Shown here: positions 32,338 to 44,849 of the stretch, one piece after another
Position numbering within the stretch: position 1 is the stretch's first letter
How the letters are laid out: every line of letters begins with the position of its first letter
NCBI GenBank assembly: GCA_005406025.1
Contig: BGZK01000752.1
Span: 186,001-250,000, forward strand
DNA length: 64,000 bases
Origin: Eumeta japonica
Lineage: Eukaryota > Arthropoda > Insecta > Lepidoptera > Psychidae
Direction of reading: 5' to 3'
Notes under the pieces: model-generated
What the model saw: only the letters and a program-made list of their open reading frames with translations
What the model was told of the DNA's origin: nothing
The model's database searches: none
Made by a program: the position numbers and the translations under genes

Positions 32338-33545
32338 TACAACAAATTGTTGTCATTTTGTTGGTAGTAACATAATCCCTAACATCCCAAACCCAAACAT
32401 AATCCATAATCAAATATTGTCATTGAAGTATTTGAACTTTCTATCAAGAAACTACCACGAATAGGTTTGACACTCCACTGTCTTGATCTTAACCTAACAC
32501 TTTCTAAAGAATTTTGAAGAGACCGACACAGCTAAAAGGTGAAGATGCAAGGCCAGGGTTATATAGTCGATGTATTAAGACTTTCCCACCAACTCTCTCA
32601 ATATTTGCTGAGTAGCTGAAGATATGTGTGGTCTGGCGTTGGTCAAAAACCACACCCTTTACGTTTATCCATTCTGTCTTTTTTTTTCTACTTCTTGCAC
32701 GAATCTCTTCAGCTATTGACAGTAGAAAACCGAACTGACCATTTTGCTCCAGAATAAAAACTTATAATGAATAATGGCCTTTCAATCCCACCATAAACAT
32801 AGCAACAACTTCAATAAGCCGCAATCGACTTAATACGGTGTTAGTTAATAACATCGCTATTAACTTACAGTTAATAATTCGCTATATTCTGTGGAGCTTG
32901 CTAGCCTTTTGACCATCACCTTTTTCATACATTGTTGTCATAGGTAATCCATTATTAACAATTACGTTTCATTAGAGAATCGCAAATGAATACATGATTC
33001 ATTAGACTTCTTATAGTGAGCTCGTGTAGGACCCAAGTATCGAGCTATTTCGTATAGCTTCTTTAAAATGGGTCAAAACTGTTTTGTGATCAATCCTTAA
33101 CTCTTCACTAAGTTAAGGATTGACCACTAAACAGTTTTGACCCATTTTAAAGTTGTAGTTGTAAGAACTAATATGCCGATCTTGCTCAGCGTTTTCCAAA
33201 ATGGCATGACTATACCACTTTATTCGTTGCAGGTCAACTAGAGAGAAGTTCATATTTGGCATCAAAATTACCGGACTAAAAACCTTTGAACCAGTTTTGG
33301 GCTACTCTTACTGATATTGCATTAGGTCTATAAGCGTCACAATTTTTTTACACTTGAATTTTGTTACAAATAAAACTTCAAAATGTATCTAATTTCTACA
33401 TTAGATTCATTCATTTTGGTAGAGAGAAAAACTATAGAAGAATGGCCGGACACTGTTTTTAATTTTTAATTTTCTCTGTTTAGAAAGCACGACCAAAAAG
33501 ATTTTGCTGCAACTTTTTACTTATAAAATATGAAAAATACTTTTT
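32165..33545 (-). pseudogene. Mariner pseudogene, family A copy 1, with expanded (TA)n
   Basis: The right terminal repeat (33500-33545, TTACTTATAAAATATG) and the left end (TTTTTCGTATTAATAAACAA from 32166) match the ends of copy 4, so the element is nearly full length. The left region after the terminus (TTGTACACACATATACATATG) aligns with copy 4 but carries two (TA)n expansions (about 32256-32284 and 32302-32333). The coding part (minus, about 33410 down to 32470) keeps phrases shared with copies 2-4 but is full of stops. A 42-bp inverted duplication sits in it at 33061-33152. Confidence 0.82.
33061..33152. repeat. Inverted duplication inside mariner, 42-bp arms
   Basis: Arms 33061-33102 and 33111-33152 pair at 40 of 42 positions around an 8-base spacer. 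Family A copies 3 and 4 have only one arm at this point (near 50550), so the second arm is derived. Confidence 0.9.
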
Positions 33546-33640
33546 CTTCGACCTTTCGATTCTGATTCCCATCCTACTCTTGATTTCGTTCTGAATTTCG
33601 GTTTAGGTTCAGGATCTTGATTTTGTTGCCTATTCTGCTT
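33546..33640 (-). repeat. Quasi-periodic GATCGG repeat, copy g (fragment)
   Basis: CCTTTCGATTCTGATTCCC, CTCTTGATTTCGTTCTG and TTTCGGTTTAGG words directly abut the right end of the mariner at 33545. Confidence 0.4.
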
Positions 33641-34029
33641 TTTATATTGTCACATGTTACTTGAGAATAGTGTAGCTTTTTAGTAGTTAAAGAATTTTTA
33701 GAATTGGATTAATAGCTCGGTTCGACATTACTAAAAGGCATGCCAGAAAGGGGACAAATATTAAAACCAATTGCTTAAAAATTTTGGGCCTTCATGAAAA
33801 CGTACACGTTTGTACCAACCTTCAATGTCATTGTTCAAACGGTGTTGAAGCTCATTAACTTCAGGCAGATATTAGTTTGTCTGAAGTTAATGGATTGTCC
33901 ATTTTTATACATATAGGTTATATTTAAATAACAATCATATGAAATATTATGAAGTATTAATAACATAAAACTGTAAAAAGTTTAGAATTAAGGAAATTTT
34001 GCGGTGTTACAAAAAACATACGGCAAATT
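33641..34029. other. AT-rich unassigned DNA
   Basis: It contains a 15-bp hairpin at 33853-33892 (CATTAACTTCAGGCA, 14 of 15 paired, 10-base loop). No gene. Confidence 0.5.
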
Positions 34030-35010
34030 ATTATTTTTTAATAATATTTTTTCAAAGAATTCATTGGCATCGTTCTTAAAACACATTTTCCAGTCCGCAA
34101 CAAACAACTCTTCAACTGCCTTCTTAAATTCAGCCAGTGCAACTATCATCTATGAAAACTGTTTTCTTTTAGTTTTTTAATTTAGGAAACAAAAAAGTTA
34201 CGCTATGTAAAGTAGAGACTATAAAGAAGGCGACTTAAAATTTAACCTGTGTATTGTAATAAAGTTTCTCGTTTTAGGTGTAGAACGTGCTATCGCGGTA
34301 TCATGGTTAAAAAACAGCGCACGTGGACTGATGTTCGGTCGCTTGCTGCTCACAACAGCAAAAACTCTTGGCAAATGTTTCTTAACAGGTCATTCAGCAT
34401 TGATGTTCCTTTAAAAATGTAAGAGTAACTATACCCAATAATTCGTCGAAGAAAAATATCCTGACATAGAAATCTTGCTTGCATTTTTTGCTCACTTTGC
34501 TTTGCGTTCATTTGAAACAGTTACTAACCCGAATGACATTTTATTTCTTCACCATACTGATATATCCACGATGCATCGCCCATAACAATAACAAAATCTC
34601 GAACATTTTGCTGTAATATAAGAACACAATTCTATGGGAATCCATTTCTGAGTCTAAATTAGATTATGCTGTACGCAGCGTGTAACTATCCTCTTTACAG
34701 AAAGATGGTATTGGAAAATTTCATATACACTTTCCTGACTAATTTACAGTCTATGCTAAATTCTAAAATACTCAGAAGTGATTCGCCTACTTTTATTGCA
34801 GCAAATTTCTCACTTCAACACGTTTTCTTCTAGAATGGCCATAAAAGGGCGGTTAGTTATTTCTTCTCACCTAAGAATTACTTGACCGCAATTAAATTCG
34901 TTGGACCATCGGTAAATAGTTACCTTAGAAGGGTTGTTTTTGAACGTCATCCGAAGTTTCTCAAATGATTCTTTTTGGTTCAGTCAACATTTGAAATCGT
35001 GGAAAATCGT
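34030..35010 (-). pseudogene. Mariner transposase pseudogene, family C
   Basis: Reading leftwards, QSFEKLRMTFKNNPSKVTIY (about 34965-34905), RWSNEFNCGQ, then SVYEIFQYHLSVKRIV (about 34730-34680) is the DNA-binding half. GDASWIYQYGEEIK (about 34580-34540) is the first catalytic block with Asp kept. EFKKAVEELFVADWKMCF and NEFFEKI (about 34120-34040) form the C-terminus. Multiple stops and missing central sequence make it inactive. It resembles family B more than A but is too decayed to place. Confidence 0.75.
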
Positions 35011-38000
35011 CGTATTAAACTTACTTGTTGTAGATGTAGCTTACAATGAAAGAGAATATTTTAATTTTGGTCGTGACAAAATGTGAAAATAAATTTGAAT
35101 GTGAAATGTCCACAGCTTTTCACTCAAATATTCGAGTTTATAACTCAGTAAAAACCAGCCCGCGTCTCTTTTCTGAAAACCTTTATTCGCTAATCATTTT
35201 GTGTGGCTTGGAAGAACAACGTAAAGATATTTTTGTGTTATGTTCAATAAACATTTCGAGGACACTAATTGTACTAACATATTTAAGTGTCAATAGAAAA
35301 TAAGTGTGATCCAATTATAATCAAAAAAAAAAAACTTTAAAAACCCCGCGATATCCTTTAAACATAAATCTGACTATTTTCGATATCTTCCTTTTTATCT
35401 TCTTCATTGGTTTCAGATAAGTATTATCGATATACCAGCAGTTGAAGGGAGTAATGTTATACTCCATAAAAAGTCTTTAAATTATCCCTTTTTTACAAGG
35501 TTTATAATTTATTTTGCCAGTGATATAGGTATTTTAGCTATATACAAAATTTTTTATGGTGTATTTTTGTGTCCAGAAAATTTATTTTGAGCAACATATT
35601 CATTGAGTTTATCTTTCATATTTGTTCTAGTTTTATTTTTTTTTCAATTGCATGCCTTTTTATATTACCTTATATGTACTTCACCTTTAAAGTTGCTTTT
35701 ATCTTTCGTTTTATATCTCTTTATCTATTCTTCTGAATTGTCTTTCATGGAATGTCTTATATGAATTATGTTTGGATTTTTTAAATGTTACAATTCTATT
35801 TTTTGGAAGTCAGTATTTTCAAATAAGAAACCATTTAGCTGATGAATTTATTTATTGCTGTGTTCAAAGAATAAAAAACAAGTAAGAGTGAGATAATTCG
35901 TGTGGAGAGGTTCCAATACGATGAATATGTTCTATGCCATATTTTTTAATCTGACCCAAATTTCTTAATGGGGACTAAAACAACTGCAAAAGAAAGTTTG
36001 TGCGAGAAGTTTACCATGTTATTTGAAGTCCGTAGACTTCTTACAAGTTTTTTCTGTACCCAATTGATAGAAGTACAAAACGATTTACTTTTCCTTAGTT
36101 TTAGATTCAGTAGTTTCGAAAACAAGAGAGAGAATGATCAATTTTAATCTATTTCTTAAGCAAGAACGATTAAAATTATAATATATTTAATGTAAAATAT
36201 ACTATATATAACACATATGTGTGTGAGTGGGCGTGTGTGTGTGAAACCACCGCAACAACATAAAAAGCTATTTTATTTCATATGTCACATAAGGTATAGT
36301 GGAAAAATCTTTATTACACGTCAAAAAAATTTAATTCAGTAACAACTAGTCGACTTATTCAGTTGATCGGTTGAAGTGGAATCGGAGCAAATTGGACAGA
36401 TACATTGAACAGATACACTAGTAATCCCATAAGGGTTCCATTTTTTCGTTCGAACGTACGAAATCCCAAAAAAGAATCTTATATATGCAAACGCAAACCA
36501 GGCCTCAGATCTGGCAGTTCACATTATTGAAGCCAATGTATACAATAATTTATATTAAAAATAAATCCATAGAAACTTCACATTGCTTACCTATTCATTG
36601 CAATTGTATTCAAGTAGTAATACGCCCTTTTGTTCCTTTTATCGTACTCCAAAAACCAAGGCTAACCACTTATTTAAGATTAACAGCGTATCTGCATTTG
36701 TTTAATGTAATTTTGTAGAAACCAACTTATACCATACTATCTAACGCGTGTATATTTAAAATTCTGATAAGATTATCTTATGAATACGTGTACTCTTTTT
36801 CGCTTTTTAAAGCTTTTTTCTGGATTCATTATAAAGTGAAATAATTTTACCCCTTATTAAACTTCTTTCTAATGACTGAACATTCGTTAATTTTTAGTGA
36901 ATTGACATTGACACAAATTCGTAGAACGAGACAGGTACAAAAGGTGGACAAAGAGATTTGAATGAAAAGTATGTTCCGATCCAACTGTTCCGTAACTAGA
37001 CTGGAGCTTTCAAAGTAGGCTAACAACTCTCTGAAGCTCAAGTTTGATTTTCAGTTAGACGAGAACGACTGACAACTTCAGATACGACGGGCGCGCACGC
37101 GGCGTATTGTTGACGTCAGAATTTATGTGCAACTTTGCATATTACACCGTATTAGTTTTAGTAATTACAGTACATTTAACTAGTTTGAAAGCACTGTTTT
37201 GCATAGGTTGAAGCAAGCGTGATGCTTCTATACTCTGGAAAATACTAGTCAAGAAAAATATTATCACAAAAATCGAATAAGATTTTCTTAAATTCAATTC
37301 TGATATTAATCCATCTGATTGGGTATTAGTTACCTCAATATAGAGATATCTTCAAGTATCATCATCTTAAAGTATTAGTAAAGTGTGAGCTGATTATTCG
37401 AGTATATTTGACCAAAATGAAATGAACGATACGGGCACTAATCTGATAACTCGTTGAAAAAGTATTCATACCATCCATCCCGTTTCATTGCCGTAGGAAA
37501 CAGCACAAATTACTTTAGACAACAAGAACAATATATTTCGATGGGTTTCGATGTGTTTTAGTATCATCGTTTTTGAGATTTATTTGAGCATATTTGATGT
37601 CAAATTGTGTGCAAGCAGTGGTAATGATAACTAACTGCATGAGCTAAATGGCACATATTAATTGACGTTGATACTCGCAAGAGCCAAGATCTTGGTACCG
37701 TCTTAAGATGGTATGTAATTCTTGTGTTTTCTAGGTCATGCGTTTGTGCGTGTGTTTTAGACCTTTTTAAACGAAAATGGAAACCGTTACGAAATTCAAG
37801 ACTCCTCCAACAATCAAACATGTTTAATCTCTTTTAGAACTGCAGAACATTTTCAATGATAAAAAATATTCGTTAACTGCTAAGTCACCGATCTTTTAAA
37901 AGAGGGGCACTGACTTTAATTTTGATATGAAAAATCATTAGGTTTACAAAAACAATTATATTTTTTTTCTTAATATTTATCGAATATTTTTTTTTTTAAT

Positions 38001-38060
38001 TTTGACATTCCATATCATGTCGCCATATTTTCGAGGAAATAACATTATTCTCGATTGACA
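35011..38060. other. Unassigned AT-rich DNA with small repeats
   Basis: No gene is supported. 36207-36243 has a short GTGTGTG run. ATCCCATAAGGGTTCCATTT at 36424-36443 is a reverse-strand fragment of the repeat seen at 870-1582. A 10-bp hairpin (AATTTTAATC/GATTAAAATT) lies near 36140-36178. Frames of 60-85 codons here show no domain. Confidence 0.45.
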
Positions 38061-38640
38061 CGGATTGATTTTTTTTTTATTTTCTTTCTGTGTGTCATTA
38101 CAGTAATTCGACTTTAACCCATCGACAACGTTCTTCGTTCAAAGACGGCTACTGCGTTTTCCTCCGGCCCACGCAAGCGTCCGCCGGCCGCCTCGCCCCG
38201 CCGGAAGCGGCCCCCGGGGTGAAGTATGCGAGGTGGGAGGGCCGCCGATGTAGCGGCGCGCGCGGATCATAAAGCACACGTAAAAAGGGACGCCGCTTTA
38301 ATGGCTTGTTTAATGAGGGTCAACACAATTACGAATGACGTTAATTACCCTCCATTGAAATCGGCCCTCCGCGTATGGCCGCGCGCCGCCGCGGAGGCTT
38401 TTAATTAAACACTCACCGGCGCAGCACTCGCTCCGGCGCGCGGCCCGAGGATCGCCTCGATTCTTTGTGAATAACTTAATTACGCCGAGGAGCTGGGAAA
38501 AAGTTCGAGCGCTTCCGACTCCGCCGCGCCATAACGGACTAATAAATGCGCGCTATTGATCTCGCGGGCTCCGTAGAATTCCGAAAGTGGCGTATCGCCG
38601 TCGACTCTCGGGACGTGTCGGAGCGTAAGTCTGAAACTTT
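38061..38640. promoter_or_regulatory. GC-rich block with homeodomain-type sites and an acceptor-like site
   Basis: Non-repetitive. A pyrimidine tract at 38068-38094 leads to CATTACAG at 38096-38103, a good splice-acceptor look-alike, after which 38104-38272 is open for 56 codons (FKDGYCVFLRPTQASAG and onward). Further on are GC words (GGCGCGCGCGGATCATAAAG), ACGTTAATTACCCTCC, TTTTAATTAAACACTC, CTTAATTACGCC and CTAATAAATGCGCG. It may be an enhancer, promoter or exon. No protein family is recognised. Confidence 0.4.
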
Positions 38641-39389
38641 CGCCGATTTAACGATGCTGAAAATTCACATAAATTTCGCATTGTAATCGTGTTCTCAGCA
38701 TTAATTGTTTTTTTTTTGCAATTCATAATTTACAACAAATACTTTTTATTCTAAATAATATGCGTTTTGAAATAATTTTAATAATGAAAAATTTGATAAT
38801 GTTTTAAAACAGTACAAAAATTGGAAATTTTTGTACAATGCCTTTATTCACAAATATTTAATTTAATAAGTTTTCCGAAAGTGTTTCCTAATCTGAGATA
38901 ATATATTTATTAAAAGTTCATGCTTAAAGGCAAACAAAATACTGAAAAATATTTTTTCGTTAATTTGTAATTATTAATTTAAAATAACATCTTTAGTACA
39001 TGAACCAGGGAGATAGAGTCAGCCAGTACGCTCGAATGGTCTGTAAAATATCAGTTCATAATAAATCGACTTTAAAAACAATCCTGATTTTCTTTAGGCA
39101 TAAAAATTTGGAAATATACTAACCGCCGTTAGTTAGGGATTAGGGACTAATTTCCTCGTTAAGATAACTTTGATGATTTTTTAATTTATTCTCACTATAT
39201 TATATATACTAATGATCATAAATTTCATGAATTTCCATTTTTTTTTTAATTTCTATCATAAAAGAAATGAAAAAAGATAAACAAAGACCAGCAAAGCAGC
39301 CAGGAATTAAAATATTCTGATTAAATATTAATAAATAAGTCACAATTTAAATGTAAACTAATAATATCACAATAATTAAAGTTTGCCTT
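38641..39389. other. AT-rich unassigned DNA
   Basis: No gene. A palindromic phrase AAAAATTGGAAATTTTTGTAC lies near 38815-38835. Confidence 0.5.
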
Positions 39390-40347
39390 TCTAAAAATAT
39401 TGCACAAAACTGAACAAAACTGGTTCAAGCATTTTCAGTCCGGTAATTTTCATGTCAAAGATGAATCTCGCTCTGGTCGACCTGTTATGGACAAAGTCGA
39501 TGCCGTTTTGGAAAAATTAGAGCTAGACAGGCATATCAGTTCTTATGACTTAACTGAAGAGCTAAGAATTGACTACAAAACAATTTTGACTCCTTGAAAG
39601 AATTTGGATACACAAAAAACTCAATAATTGTGTTTCACACGAGCTCACTGAAAATAATATAATGAATCGTGTACTCATTTGCAATTCTGTAATTGAAACT
39701 TAATGAAACCAATTCGGTTTTGAAAATATTGATGACTGGTGATGAAAAATGGGTTACCTACGACAAGTGCGTGGGAAGAAAAAAATATGGTTAAAAGGCA
39801 AGTAAGCTCCACGCACTATAGCTAAATCTGGATTAACTCGCAATAATTTGATTCCATGCATATGCTAGGACTGGAAGGGCATTATTCATTATAAGCTTTT
39901 ACCGCCGGGAAAAGCCATCGATTCCGATTTCTACTGCCAACAATTGATGAGATTCAAGCAAAAAGTAGAAAAAACGGCCGGAATTAATAAACACAATGGG
40001 TGTGGTTTTTCACGATAATAACGCCAGACCACATACATCTTTAGCCACTCAGCAAATATTGAGATAATTTGGTTAGGGAGTGTTAATGTATCCCAACATG
40101 CAGCCCTAACCCTGGATTCTCAAATTTTTACCTGTTTAGGTCTCTTCAGAATTCTTTAGGTAGTGTTAAGTTAACATAAAGAGAGGACTGTCAAAACTAC
40201 TTGTCGCAGTTTTTTTATCAGAAGTCCCAAAATTTCTGTAACAATGGGATTATGTCACTAATAAACAAGTTATTGAAAAGAATGGTATATATACTATAAC
40301 TAAATGTAAATAAAATATGATGAAAAATTATAAAATACGAAAAAACT
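39390..40347 (+). pseudogene. Mariner transposase pseudogene, family A copy 2
   Basis: 5'-truncated: it enters at QNWFKHFQSGNFHVKDESRS near 39413, then DLTEELRIDYKTI near 39547. The first catalytic block MTGDEKWVTYDK near 39731 keeps its Asp. GKAIDSDFYCQQLMRFKQK lies near 39910-39965, and the second Asp region is FHDNNARPHTSLATQQ near 40008. The third Asp is lost: SPNPGFSNFYLFRSLQNS near 40100-40155 has Asn where Asp is expected. The C-terminus QFFYQKSQNFCNNGIMSL is near 40210. The 3' terminal repeat (AATTATAAAATACGAAAAAA) is at about 40326-40345. The family's GIM..L ending is visible. Confidence 0.92.
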
Positions 40348-42007
40348 TTCCCTCCGACTGACATAGAAATTAGTTTAGTGGTCAAATTTAAATTCATGGT
40401 GACTGAGGAATTATCATTTAGAATGTGATCATTAAGAAACATTACTTTTAGTCCGCATAATATTAGACTGAAAAAGAAAAGAGAAAACACTGCATTAAAA
40501 TAGTGACATTAGGCTTTTCTTTGGGCGTCACCGATATATATACCGGGGCCTAGGTAAATTATTTTTGTTGTTTATTCTTATTACAAATACATATTAGTTT
40601 ACAATACGTTTTGCTTTTATAATCCAAAAAATTTTGTCCATATTACATTTTACAGTGTAGAAGACAAAAAGGTTATTCGAATAAACGTTTATTTTTTGTT
40701 TCTTTTTCTTTCTACTGAAAGCTCATGTTTTGATGTACGCTAACGTCTTTCATCCTAAAGGCCTCGATATGAGATAGCACCGTGTCCTCCTTTGTTTTTG
40801 CTTTTCTATAATAATGTCGCTGGTTATTTCCTTGTAAAGTAAAATAAATATGAATCGAAATTTCACCCAGTAATAGTACGCGGTAAGTGTATAAAAAGAG
40901 ATTAATAAATAAGATTTCATACAAGTCATATCACATGTAATAATATTGTAGAGTTTGTATTTTTATTCCGGGAAATATATATTATTACATAAAACTGTAG
41001 CATCTGTCTGTACATTAATTTTTTTTGTACAATTTTGTAATAGATATTCGTTTTATATTTCACTAACTTTAATTTTACTATTTTCAAAATGTCTGTTTGT
41101 CTGTATGTATAACTTTCTATAACTCAAAAACGGTTGACTGATCGTAATGAAAATTGGTATACAATAATAACACGTGATAATGCAAATAATAGGCTAATGT
41201 CTGTTAGTAATATCTCCGTCTGTACGTCTTTTTATAACAAGGTTTCAATGCTCTTCATAAAAATTAGTACACAGTTTAAACTTGTGATTACACAAATAAT
41301 AGGCTACTGTTTGTCTGTTTATCGTTAAACCATGCACTAACCATAAAAAAAATATTATTTTTGTCTTTCATTAGGGGCCATATTAATTTACTTTTATATA
41401 GTTCTGTGTGTACATTCATGTTGCATGCTTGCGTGTGTGTATACGTGTGTTTGTGAATAATAAGTTTATGGTGAGTTATCATGATTAATAGGTTATGTAA
41501 GTCTATCATTTGATATATTGTCATTTTTTATGAATATAAAAGAAGTATTTGTTTGTCATTTATTTAAAATAAATTAAGAGTAAAGTAAGTTAAAAGAGGT
41601 AAATTTGTATGTAAAGAGTAATTAATCTCTAGAACTCCTGATCCGATTCCGTCACTGATAGGAAGTTATTTCCTGAGAACAATATACTATTATTAATTCT
41701 TATGAAGATGTGTTTTCAATAATAAATCACAATAACAATACTTGAAATCAGAAATAAACTAGACGTTAGTTTGATTTATCAGCGTGCGTTGCCTAAACAG
41801 TTTGAAATAAGGAAATAAAATGTACATCAAAAATATTAACCTTTAATAACTTTACAAATAAGTACACAACTGCATTCATCTCTCTTTAATATTTTAGCCA
41901 GAAACGATTTTCATGTTAAAAATGAATGAAATTTACCCAATGAAGTTCGGGTTTATTTATTTTAAGGACACTATAAATTTTAATAAAAACAAATATGTAG
42001 TTTAATC
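40348..42007. other. AT-rich DNA with dispersed-repeat pieces
   Basis: 41095-41200 and 41205-41330 are two tandem partial copies of a repeat (CTGTTTGTCTG, ATGAAAATTGGTATACA / ATAAAAATTAGTACACA, CAAATAATAGGCTA in both). CCGATATATATACCGG near 40530-40545 is a small palindrome. No gene. Confidence 0.45.
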
Positions 42008-42320
42008 ATTACGGAGCGATGGCGGTTCGGTGGCTGAAGTTCGGCTCCGAATCAGAAGGTATCAGATTCAGTCCTGACCACAGCCGTTGACCAATGATTT
42101 TTAAATTAGGTCAACTTAAAAAACCGCTTGCTCCGTGCCTCGGAGAGCACGTTTGGCCGCCTGTCTTGGACGTTGTCTTCGCGCTGGTGACGATAGCCAA
42201 AAACAGCCCCCACTCCGTACTGGCGTGGAGCGCGTAAAGGTTCAAGCCCCTCAATCCGATGTGGAAAGATTGAGGGCGGATGAGGTTCAAAAGTTGGATA
42301 AATGAAGCCCGGCACGACAA
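42008..42320 (+). mobile_element. tRNA-derived SINE, lepidopteran type
   Basis: The head contains a box A-like TGGCGGTTCGGTGGCTGAAG and a degenerate box B (CAGATTCAGTCC) near 42062. The body GTGCCTCGGAGAGCACGTT near 42136, then CCCACTCCGTACTGGCGTGG near 42210 and AAAGGTTCAAGCCCCTC near 42236, follows the order of a widespread moth SINE I recognise (TGCCTCGGAGAGCACGTTAA.. GCATTGGAGCAGCGTGG). It depends on LINE machinery for movement. The copy is diverged; target duplications were not determined. Confidence 0.7.
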
Positions 42321-42384
42321 TCGGTATGTAAATTGCATGGCTAAAGAATTTGCTTTTTACAGCATACAAAACCAATGGTGCAGT

Positions 42385-43373
42385 TTAACAAATAATGTAA
42401 AATGAACTATTGGCTGGACAGAAATTATATTTTATAATGTGATAGTTTGTAAGGACCCAATACGAAAGAGTTTTTGAAAATTCAGTTTTTATCCGAGTAA
42501 AAGGGGGGTCGAATTTTGTATGAAACTTTTCATCAAGCAAGGCATGACTGTGTTTGGTTAAAATACTGCTTATCAAAATAGCTAAATGTGTCTTTTATAA
42601 TTAAGTGGAGGGGGAGTAGGGTTATATAGTAATTATAAAAATTAGTTTGAATTTTATCAATCCAACTATTCATTCAATTACTATAAAACTAGCGGTATGT
42701 CGGGCTGACGAATAGGTTTCTGAAAAAAAAATTAGCAACTCTCTATGTTTTGATCTGCGTATTTGTACTATTAAAACAAACTACTGAACCAATTCTATAG
42801 ATCCCTGATGAATAAGAAGCTCCTTGTGTAAAATAGACTAATAACATTCTGTTTTGACGTCATCTGCATATTAATGCTGGTACAGATTCTAATAAATCTA
42901 TGACTTATAGAAAGCTACATTCTCCTCAAGCAATATAGCACAATTTTTATTTTGATACAAGCACTCACCGTCCATATCGGGACAGTGACCGGTGGCGAAT
43001 TCGAAATTGCTAATGGAATGACGAGCAGAATCTGAATTGACAGTCGAGACCGGGATAGATCGAAATCGGAAACGGAACCAAAGTCGGAATCGAATGGCGT
43101 CGGAAAGTAGAATTAAAAACGTGGTAGGGATTGGATTAAGGAGCAGTAACGAGATCAGGACTGAGAGTGCAACTGGGATCCAGAGTCTATTTAGATCGGG
43201 ACTGGGTTGAAATAAAAAACGGTACCGTTATCGGCATTGACAATGTGACATATTGGCATCGACAGCAGAACCGGATTCGGAACCGTGAACGGGATAGCGA
43301 TCCGAATCATGATTAAGATCGTAATAGATCGATATTCTATATCCACACGGGCGAAGCCGGGTGCGGAAACTAG
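42385..43373 (+). repeat. Quasi-periodic GATCGG repeat, copy h (most complete)
   Basis: The first half aligns with 2500-3010. 42975-43330 is the degenerate array (GGGACAGTGACCGG, GAGACCGGGATAGATCGAAA, GATCGGGACTGGG, AACCGGATTCGGAACCG). It then reads CATGATTAAGATCGTAATAG, ATCGATATTCTATATCCAC and the end GGGCGAAGCCGGGTGCGG AAACTAG|T, CTAG at 43370-43373. It follows the SINE closely. Confidence 0.65.
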
Positions 43374-44849
43374 TGCATATATAAATGAGAGTGATGCTAT
43401 CTATTGGAAAATTTCATTCAGGTGATAGTAGTTTAAAAAAGTTAATTAGTAAATAAAAATTTTCTTTTTAAGTTACTATTAGTTATTTAAAAATGAAAAA
43501 TAGCATGATAAATGTTCTGATTTCAACAAATGCTTGCGTGTGGAAAACACTTTTGTCAATCTTGCGCCATTTATTAATGTAAATTCTGCGATGTATAAAC
43601 AAACAGATAACCCTTTTATATAAATAACACAAAGACACAACTGACTTCTGACACTTAACCTCTCACTATCTTCAAGTGATTCGATTATAAAGAATTAAAG
43701 TGGGGCTACTTAAATAATGCAATGCTGTTTTTATAAAATCTATTTCGATGTGTCATCCTGTATCGAATAATAAAACTAATCTTTTACATATATTGATATT
43801 CTTTTTACCTCAATCAGTTGTGAGATTCATAAATTAAAGTGAATTTAATGTAACAAAAGTTCAATAATTAAATATAACTCAATTTATGTTGTTATAAGAT
43901 ATATACTTAAGGATAAAAACAAATGTCTATATCACATTCCTTGTGTCATGGGTTCGCTATAGTGCAATACTGCAGCAGTAACGCGGCACCGCAAATTTAT
44001 GGACTCCCATACCGACGATATAAATATCGTTTAAGTTTCGAAACTGCGATATTTCAAAAACATTAGTTTCAGACCTAAAAGTAAATCACTAGCGATTTTT
44101 AACTTTTGGAATATATCTCAATATTAACGTTTTCGTTTTCGATATTTCATGTTAGAATGTCGAAAATTTAAAGCGAAAATCGCACGTTTTATAGAAATAC
44201 GAAGAGTAGTTTTAAGCACAACATTTGTTTGGAATCTGTTTTGCCATATTTATATGACAAAAGTTGCAATGTGCTTAGAAAAAGTGTGGAAAACGACCGC
44301 TCCTATAGACCAATCCTAAAAAATTTCCACTATTTTACGTCGGTTCGATGTCCTGCCGTTTGTCCGTTAGGCACAAATTTTCCATTTAATTATTTACTAA
44401 CTTTCTGATAGTTAGAGCTAAATACTTGAAATTTTAAACTTAGTCGAAACTTGAGAATTAGTTCATTATTATTTAATTACGTTCCTGTTTCTTTATATTT
44501 TTACAATTGAATTTGAACTAAATTTCAGATCAACTAGTTATTTGAAATTTAAACCTTAGATGATAATGTAATTTTGCTCTATTTTTGTCTGTTTGATTGT
44601 CGATACATTGTATTGATAGATTTTTAACTTCCCTATGAGTTTGCGAATTGAAACAGGCAATAATGCAACAGATAGTCATGAATAGTTAAGTTATTAACAA
44701 GTTTATTGCGCTTCAAATGACATAACTTTTGTGTGTTTTTTCAGCGGTAGCCACTCCCTACACTCTTTGTTATATGGGCAACACTGAAAATTTCTAGATT
44801 ACCATTAATAACACCATATATTACGTTATAATGTATTTATTGTTTATCA
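43374..44849. other. AT-rich unassigned DNA
   Basis: No gene. TACGTCGGTTCGATGTCCTG near 44337 and the TGTCCGTTAGG after it look like an old repeat. No clear boundaries. Confidence 0.45.

Noticed and set aside
32126..32464. 112-codon frame rich in YIYIYI
   Set aside because: It is a translation of the (TA)n tracts inside a mariner remnant.
42008..42090. Possible tRNA gene on the plus strand
   Set aside because: Box B is degenerate, cloverleaf arms do not form, and SINE body sequence follows.
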